The position numbers and the translations under genes were made by a program. From Planctomycetota bacterium (GTDB lineage: Bacteria; Planctomycetota; B15-G4; SIAN01), in the NCBI GenBank assembly GCA_028289345.1, contig JANQQL010000033.1, positions 868,001-932,000 on the forward strand: a stretch of 64,000 nucleotides of DNA, read 5' to 3'. Positions 58,490-64,000 of this stretch are shown here, piece after piece. Position 1 is the stretch's first letter, and each line of letters opens with the position of its first letter. The notes below the pieces were generated by a model. The model made no database searches. It was not told where the DNA came from and saw only the letters and a list, made by a program, of their open reading frames with translations.

Positions 58490-59658
58490 GTCAGAGAACC
58501 GGTCTCGGCAAGAAACTGCTCCTTCTGTTTGGCACGATTGGGTTCCTGTGGGTTCTCCTGTTCGCGGGTTTGCGGGTGGCGCTGCGAGCTCATGGCGTCG
58601 AAGACCTGGCCGTTCGCTACGAGAACGAGATCGAGATGTGGGCGGACGACTCGGTTCTCGGTTACCGAAACAAGAGCGACTTCTCGGCGACTGTGTACGG
58701 CGGCTTACCGGTTCGTACCAACGCCCAGGGCCATCGTGGTTCCGTCTCCACCCCCGCCCAGAAGTCACCAAACACGGTCCGGATCATCGCCACCGGAGAT
58801 TCGGTCATGTGGGGCACGGGGGTGAAAGACGTCGACTCCCTCCCCTCCCAGCTCCGGCAGTGGTTGAACTCCCAGGACCGATCAAGCGGCAACGGGGAAT
58901 CCCCCCCGGACTCGCCTCGAAACAACCCAGCACCCCGCTACGAAGTCATCAACGCCGGAGTGGTCGGCTACTCCACCCTGCAACAAGCGTTGCAACTCGA
59001 GCGGGACCTGCTCCCGCTGCAGCCCGACATCGTGCTCGTCAACTATTGCGAGAACGACTTCTTGCCCTCCGAGGACCCCTTCCACAACGTGCGCGAGGTG
59101 TGCGTCCGCTACCTGAAGCAACTCCCCGAGCATGGGGATCTCAATGATCTGGAACGGCAGGAAGCGGAGTCCTTGATCGAGACTTTTCAAACCGCGGATC
59201 GGGTGTGGGACGCGCTGAAGGCGACGGGTCGCCCGGTCACACGTCGTCGCTTTCGCCTGCTGGTGGAGCTGCCGATGATTCGCATGGCCCAGGCGTGTGC
59301 GGACGCGGGGGCTCGACTGGTGTACTTGTTCATCCCGCCGCGAACGACCACAGAGAGCTACCGCGCCACCAGGGCTTCTCTGCAAGCCTTGCTCGGGGAG
59401 CACGGCGCCGTCGGACTGGACCTGGGGGATGTCGTCCAAGGGCTGGAAATGACCAAACCGGCCTTCCAGAGAGAATCGATCGACGCCCCCATGTGGCAAT
59501 CCGTGCCCGGAGGAAGAGAACTTCAGGCGCTCCTCTTCCAGCGCGCCTACCAACGCGTCCACCGTGAGCAAGACTACATGGACGGTTTGCACCTTAGCCG
59601 GCGCGGCAACCGTCTGGTTGCCGAAGCCGTCGGCTCCGCCCTGCTTGCCAGCGAGTGA
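58486..59658 (+). CDS. Membrane-anchored SGNH/GDSL hydrolase
   Basis: A 390-residue esterase-fold protein. One N-terminal helix (LLLLFGTIGFLWVLLFAGL) anchors it. Block I has IIATGDSVMWGTGV (Ser106), block III includes VLVNYCENDF, and block V DGLHLSRRGNRL gives the Asp/His pair. SGNH enzymes of this type often act on acyl or acetyl groups of envelope glycans. GTG 58486 overlaps the TGA of the DUF3810 gene, making it the last of four coupled genes from the sigma factor. The next gene is convergent, 51 bp away. Confidence 0.82.
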   Translation: MSQRTGLGKKLLLLFGTIGFLWVLLFAGLRVALRAHGVEDLAVRYENEIEMWADDSVLGYRNKSDFSATVYGGLPVRTNAQGHRGSVSTPAQKSPNTVRIIATGDSVMWGTGVKDVDSLPSQLRQWLNSQDRSSGNGESPPDSPRNNPAPRYEVINAGVVGYSTLQQALQLERDLLPLQPDIVLVNYCENDFLPSEDPFHNVREVCVRYLKQLPEHGDLNDLERQEAESLIETFQTADRVWDALKATGRPVTRRRFRLLVELPMIRMAQACADAGARLVYLFIPPRTTTESYRATRASLQALLGEHGAVGLDLGDVVQGLEMTKPAFQRESIDAPMWQSVPGGRELQALLFQRAYQRVHREQDYMDGLHLSRRGNRLVAEAVGSALLASE

Positions 59659-59709
59659 TGCCAGCGCCCGGTCTTGACCCCCATGGACTCGATCACGGTG
59701 CCGAGACCA

Positions 59710-61644
59710 TCACGGCGACTCAGAGTTCTCCCACACGGTGCCGTCCGGGAACTCCACCCGATCCAGGTGGACGCGCATGGTTCGCGTTTCGGGAGGCAGG
59801 AAGAACGCCGTGGTCTTGTGGGTGATCGATGTGCCAGACACCACCACCGGCTCCGGTCCTTCCATGGTCATCGTGCCATTCAGGGTGTGCGGAAAGGTCT
59901 TGAGTTCCCGGCCGTTCTGATCCATGTAGACGAAGGTGGCTTGGATCAATGAGGCGTCTTTGTTGCAGTGACTCGCGATTCCGAATTCGACCTCGGGGAA
60001 TTCGGCGTCACGATTCACGAACTTGCGAAACCGAACGGTGACCGGCCATTTGCCCTCGAACTGAATCGGTTCCAATGCGGCCGGCATATGCTCGAACTGG
60101 TGAAGAGGAACGGCGCTCAACTCGAACGGGAATTCGAAGGTTTCGGTTTCGACCAGCTTGATTCCCAGGTGGGCCGGAGCGGTCTCGGTTTGCAGACTCG
60201 CCTGGGCTTGGCCGCTCCAAGCACTGGTGTCCGACATCTGGATCGCGAGGAACTGCCCCGCTGCATCGCGAGGAAAGAAGCGAACCTGCAGGGACTCATG
60301 ATCCCCCTCGCCAGTCACTCCGAACTGCTGATAGGACCCGGCTTGGGCGAGCGTCAGCGTCCACTTTCCAAAAGACTCGGAAGCGTTCTTTTCGAATCGC
60401 GTCCACTCTCCCTCGGTCACGGCCCGCGGCAACTCGAGTCGTGCGAATCCCTGGATGCGCTCGAGCTGGGTGACATCGCGCAAGAGGTGGCGCAGGTCGA
60501 CGTTGATGCGGACTGTGCACAGCCCTCCGATCACTTCGGGGGAGGTCAAATACCGGACCCCCTCGTCCGCGGTCAAGCTGTCTCCGCGGGCGTTCTCGAT
60601 GCGGCCGACTCCGACCATCTCGCCCATTTCCGCAGCCATGGCCAGAACCGGCTTCGGCAGGCCGAGAGAGCGGAACGCAAGACTCACTTTGCCGGTGGCA
60701 TGGGGAGCGTTCTCTTCGACATCGTCCACCTCGACCAGAAACGGCCCGGCGAAGGTCACGGGGTATGGTCGCTCTCCTTGGTGGAAGGTCAAAGCCTTCG
60801 AGGGCTCGTCCTCTTCCCAGCCGGGATTGGCGTTCGGGTAGACAGGAGAAAGGCCCACCATCCGGCACAGTTCTTCCAATGCCTCGACTCGAGAGACGCC
60901 GCGTAGGTTCAGGGTGACGGGAGTCTCCCAAGAAGGCTGGGTGGTTTCGGCCTCCAGGTCCGTCCCGGAGAGGATCCATCCGAGGACCTTTCTTGCCGGC
61001 AATCCGTCCGCCGACAGATCCGCGCGCCAGGCCTTCTCGAAGGTTTCGGGAGACACCGCGCGCAGCACTTCGTACTGGGCTTGTTGCTCGAAACGTTGTT
61101 GTTCCTGACTCTCTTCAAAGGCTTGTTGGAACGAACGCTGCATCTCTTCCGCGAAAGCCTCCCCGATCTGTTCCCCGATTCCCTCGGCAAGGTCACCGAC
61201 GTTCTCGAAGTTCAGGGTGAACTCGGCTCCTCCTTCCATGGGAACCGCCGCCCCGTAGACGCGCCACTGGCCATGCTCTCGGCGCATCTTCAGGATCAGT
61301 TTCTGCTCCTCGCCGTCGGCTCGCCCCAAGACTTCCGCTTGGGCTTCTTGACCGGTCACCGAAGTGTCCCCGATCTCGAACTCCTCCAATCGGTCGCCGG
61401 AGAACTGAAAATCGTTGCCGGTGGAGAGACTTTCCCAGGCAGCTTGGGTCAACACGGATTCGAGTTGTGACTCGTCCCCGTCTTTGGTGATGGTGACGAA
61501 GCGCTCGGCCACGTCCGCAGGCGATGCCATGACGGCGGTGGAACGGAATCCCGCCGAGGTGACTGCCGAGTCGTGGCCTTCGCATGCTCCGAGGGTGGCA
61601 AGAGTCAGCCAAGCAGCAGTTCTCATCGTCGTCCCCAATCGCAT
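59710..61644 (-). CDS. Large putative lipoprotein of unknown function
   Basis: A 644-residue exported protein with a lipobox (TLATLGAC, Cys26). The first 130 or so mature residues may be an NTF2-like/DUF4878-type fold (SPADVAERFVTITKDGDESQLES). A Glu/Gln-rich helical stretch follows (MQRSFQQAFEESQEQQRFEQQAQYE cut here for brevity at its core). Next come beta-rich segments, one with a secretin/STN-like look (VTLNLRGVSRVEALEELCRM). No catalytic motif is seen. ATG 61644 has AAGGAA five bases upstream. It follows dnaE2 by 66 bp on the same strand. Confidence 0.6.
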   Translation of the reverse strand: MRLGTTMRTAAWLTLATLGACEGHDSAVTSAGFRSTAVMASPADVAERFVTITKDGDESQLESVLTQAAWESLSTGNDFQFSGDRLEEFEIGDTSVTGQEAQAEVLGRADGEEQKLILKMRREHGQWRVYGAAVPMEGGAEFTLNFENVGDLAEGIGEQIGEAFAEEMQRSFQQAFEESQEQQRFEQQAQYEVLRAVSPETFEKAWRADLSADGLPARKVLGWILSGTDLEAETTQPSWETPVTLNLRGVSRVEALEELCRMVGLSPVYPNANPGWEEDEPSKALTFHQGERPYPVTFAGPFLVEVDDVEENAPHATGKVSLAFRSLGLPKPVLAMAAEMGEMVGVGRIENARGDSLTADEGVRYLTSPEVIGGLCTVRINVDLRHLLRDVTQLERIQGFARLELPRAVTEGEWTRFEKNASESFGKWTLTLAQAGSYQQFGVTGEGDHESLQVRFFPRDAAGQFLAIQMSDTSAWSGQAQASLQTETAPAHLGIKLVETETFEFPFELSAVPLHQFEHMPAALEPIQFEGKWPVTVRFRKFVNRDAEFPEVEFGIASHCNKDASLIQATFVYMDQNGRELKTFPHTLNGTMTMEGPEPVVVSGTSITHKTTAFFLPPETRTMRVHLDRVEFPDGTVWENSESP

Positions 61645-61710
61645 CCCGATTCCTTTCCGTGGAGGGCACCTTGGCCCGCTATCGGCAGAAAGGAACCGGG
61701 AGAACAAGGG

Positions 61711-63999
61711 TCAGTGGAAATCCCGGCTGCCCCCGCTCGGCAGCCGCCGCCCCAGGCGAGGCGCCCACAGTTGGCTGGCCACCAAATGGACCACGCCATC
61801 CTGGCTCTGAAGCTTTCCGGTCACTCCGAGAAACGTGGCGGTTTTGGCCAGCAGCTCGTACTTTTCGAACACGTTCTGCCAGACCACCAGGTTGACGAAG
61901 CCGGTTTCATCTTCGAGCGTCATGAACACCACCCCGCGCGCGGTTCCCGGCCGCTGCCGGCAAATCACAATGCCGGCATAGCGCGCTCGGTTCCCGTGAG
62001 CCCTGGCGTTGACTTGTCGGGCGGTCGGCAGTCCGTGCTCTTGCAGTGCTTCTCGCATGGCTTCGAGGGGATGCCCACGGGGGCTATGGGAAGTCGTCCG
62101 GTAATCCCAGGCCACGGTTTCCAGCGGCGCCAAGGAAGCAAAGGAAGGAGTCGAGTCCGCGGAAACCAGCGGCAGCACGTCCTGCTCGGGAACCCAGCCG
62201 CTGACCTTCCAGAAAGCGGGTCGGCGATCGGTCTGGAAGCTTTCGAACGCTCCAGCTTCGGCCAACTTGCGCAACGCGGGAGCAGTCAAACGGGTCTTGC
62301 TCGCGAAGTCTTCCACCGAAACGAACGGCGGAGCGAAGCCTTTCTCGACTCTTTCTCGAGCGGCGTCCACTTTCTGCCACTCTGTCGGGGACAAACCTTT
62401 GACGAAACGCGCTCCCATCCGTACTTGGAAACCGGATTCTCCTGTCGGCTCCAAAGAGCAATCCCACTCGCTCTCCAGCGCACACAAAGGCGCCACGTTC
62501 ACCTCGTGTCGCTTGGCGTCTTCGACAATGGTCGCGACCGAATAGAATCCCATCGGTTGAGCATTCAGCAGAGAACACACGAACTCTTCCGGATAGTGAC
62601 ACTTGAGCCAGGCGGTGGCATAGGCGATCAAGGCGAAGCTCGCGGCATGGCTCTCCGGAAAGCCGTACTCCCCAAAGCCCCGAATTTGCTGGAAGACTCG
62701 CTCGGCGAACTCCTCCTCGATGCCTTTCTCCTTCATGCGCGACACCAGCCGAAGGTGGTGTTTTTCGAGGGATCCGGTTTTCTTCCAAGCTGCCATGTCA
62801 CGGCGCAACTGATCGGCTTCCCCGGGAGTGTAGTCTGCCGCCACCACCGCCAGCTTCATGACTTGTTCCTGGAACAACGGAATCCCGAGAGTCTTCTCCA
62901 GGACCGGCTTCAAACTGGGATGGGGATAGTCGATCTTTTCTTCGCCGTTGCGGCGGCGGAGGAACGGGTGCACCATGCCTCCGGTGATGGGTCCGGGTCG
63001 CACGATGCTGACTTCGATCACCAAGTCGTAGAACGTCCGAGGCCTGAGTCGTGGCAGCATGGACATCTGCGCCCGGCTCTCGATCTGGAACACTCCCACC
63101 GTGTCGCCTTTCTGAACCATGGCGAAGGTTTCGGGATCTTCCGCGGGGACCGTGGCCATGGTCACCTCTCGACCTCGATGCTGGCGAAGCAGGTCGAACG
63201 CCAGGTGTAGTTGGGTCAACGCTCCCAGCCCCAACAAGTCGACCTTGAACAACCCGAGTTCTTCAAGATCGTCCTTGTCCCATTGAATGACTGTTCTGCC
63301 GGGCATGGTGGCGTTTTCCAGAGGCACCAGGTCATGCACCGCTTCGTGACCCAGCAGGAAGCCTCCGGGATGAATCGAGAGGTGGCGAGGGAAGTCGAGG
63401 ATCTCGTTGGTCAACTGGGTCAGATGCTGGAGGGCCCCCGAATCGCGATCGAATCCGGCCCGGGCAATGGCTCCCTCCGGGATGTCACCCCAGTGGGGCA
63501 TCCATTTGGCGCAGCGATCCAGCAAGGTGTCGTCCAGACCCAAGGCTTTGCCGACGTCGCGAATGGCAGAACGGGGACGGTAACAAACCACGTTGGCCAC
63601 CATGGCTGCGTGAGAGCGACCGTACTTTTCATAGACGAACTGGATCACTTCCTCGCGGCGGTCATGCTCGATGTCCAGGTCGATGTCCGGAGGCTCCGCT
63701 CGTTCGCGAGACAGGAATCGCTCGAACAACAACCCCATGCGCACCGGATCCACGGAGGTGATGCGCAAGCAGTAGCACACCGCCGAGTTGGCCGCCGAAC
63801 CTCGTCCCTGGCACAGGATGCTCTGACGCCGACAGAACTCGACGATCTCCCACATCGTCAAGAAGTACCCGCAGTAGTCCAGTTCGTCGATCAGGGCGAG
63901 TTCTTTGTCGATCTGTTGGGAGACCTCGGCCGGGACCTGATCCCCGTAACGAAAATGAGCCCCCCTCTGGACCAAGGTGCGCAGCCATTCGGAAGATGT
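61711..63999 (-). CDS. dnaE2: Error-prone DNA polymerase DnaE2 (ImuC), 5' part outside window
   Basis: The catalytic subunit of the damage-inducible translesion mutasome, usually made with ImuA and ImuB. The frame is open to the window edge, so the PHP domain and start are missing; about 762 residues remain. Polymerase motifs are clear: LCQGRGSAANSAVCYCLRIT, the catalytic PDIDLDIEHDRREEVIQ, the DnaE2-typical AAMVANVVCYRPRSAIRDVGKALGL, VSIVRPGPITGGMVHP, and FGEYGFPESHAASFALIAY. The C-terminal OB-like segment GVVFMTLEDETGFVNLVVW is intact. imuA and imuB are expected just outside the window. Confidence 0.92.
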   Translation of the reverse strand, partial: TSSEWLRTLVQRGAHFRYGDQVPAEVSQQIDKELALIDELDYCGYFLTMWEIVEFCRRQSILCQGRGSAANSAVCYCLRITSVDPVRMGLLFERFLSRERAEPPDIDLDIEHDRREEVIQFVYEKYGRSHAAMVANVVCYRPRSAIRDVGKALGLDDTLLDRCAKWMPHWGDIPEGAIARAGFDRDSGALQHLTQLTNEILDFPRHLSIHPGGFLLGHEAVHDLVPLENATMPGRTVIQWDKDDLEELGLFKVDLLGLGALTQLHLAFDLLRQHRGREVTMATVPAEDPETFAMVQKGDTVGVFQIESRAQMSMLPRLRPRTFYDLVIEVSIVRPGPITGGMVHPFLRRRNGEEKIDYPHPSLKPVLEKTLGIPLFQEQVMKLAVVAADYTPGEADQLRRDMAAWKKTGSLEKHHLRLVSRMKEKGIEEEFAERVFQQIRGFGEYGFPESHAASFALIAYATAWLKCHYPEEFVCSLLNAQPMGFYSVATIVEDAKRHEVNVAPLCALESEWDCSLEPTGESGFQVRMGARFVKGLSPTEWQKVDAARERVEKGFAPPFVSVEDFASKTRLTAPALRKLAEAGAFESFQTDRRPAFWKVSGWVPEQDVLPLVSADSTPSFASLAPLETVAWDYRTTSHSPRGHPLEAMREALQEHGLPTARQVNARAHGNRARYAGIVICRQRPGTARGVVFMTLEDETGFVNLVVWQNVFEKYELLAKTATFLGVTGKLQSQDGVVHLVASQLWAPRLGRRLPSGGSRDFH

Positions 64000-64000
64000 G

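Noticed and set aside
61573..63210. 545-codon plus-strand frame opposite dnaE2
   Set aside because: It is the mirror of conserved DnaE2 codons and has no family resemblance or SD.
1..64000. tRNA, rRNA, CRISPR array, complete insertion sequence
   Set aside because: No cloverleaf, rRNA core sequence, regularly spaced direct repeat or transposase was found when reading both strands.

Overview
This is a 64 kb stretch of high-GC bacterial chromosome, most likely from a member of the Planctomycetota. The evidence for that is indirect but consistent. There are four sulfatase-superfamily genes, many large secreted or lipoprotein genes of no known function, an ECF-type sigma factor translationally coupled to a Ser/Thr kinase with TPR repeats, and secreted proteins carrying C-terminal domains I associate with deep-branching planctomycetes of the Pla3/Pla4-like groups. 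The lineage below phylum is inference. Starts other than ATG (GTG and TTG) are common, and several are fixed by a strong Shine-Dalgarno (SD) sequence.

Layout. 1-9.8 kb: a truncated EamA permease, two putative glycoside hydrolases facing each other, a sulfotransferase, a PPDK_N/ATP-grasp protein with two receiver-like domains in front, and NADP-type glutamate dehydrogenase. 9.8-18.8 kb: a lipoprotein and oligopeptidase B (coupled, leading into gdhA), glutaminyl-tRNA synthetase, a retropepsin-like secreted protease, a sodium:solute symporter with its DUF3311-type partner, and a sulfatase-like lipoprotein. 18.9-31.4 kb, all on the minus strand: a tandem pair of secreted paralogues, two overlapping sulfatase-like lipoproteins with large accessory regions, and a very large poly-glycine lipoprotein. 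31.5-39.9 kb: an AsmA-like protein, an M48 metalloprotease, a multidomain lysyl-endopeptidase-like protease with a clear terminator, a PIG-L deacetylase and a secreted NxxGxxAF-type repeat protein.

40-53.9 kb: fructokinase, an ATP-grasp protein followed closely by a TMTC-like GT-C/TPR membrane protein, a canonical Cys-type sulfatase with an inserted domain, an S41 protease, a PadR regulator, an SO_0444/ArsP-type permease, a TVP38/TMEM64 protein, a SelD-associated flavoprotein, an MBL-fold hydrolase and a LolA-like/GyrI-like fusion. 54-59.7 kb: a four-gene run (sigma factor, kinase-TPR, DUF3810-type membrane protein, SGNH hydrolase) in which every junction is a 4-bp start/stop overlap. 59.7-64 kb: a large lipoprotein and the 3' part of error-prone DNA polymerase DnaE2.

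The least expected feature is a pair of about 165-bp dispersed repeats (2819-2983 and 27830-27993, opposite orientation). They have terminal inverted repeats ending in CTAG and look like a MITE family. One copy supplies the stop codon of the adjoining glycosidase gene. Other points of interest are the receiver-PPDK_N fusion, the sulfatase carrying an inserted secreted-protein domain, three sulfatase-like proteins with Thr at the formylglycine position, and the tightly coupled sigma/kinase operon. No rRNA, tRNA, CRISPR array or complete insertion sequence was found.
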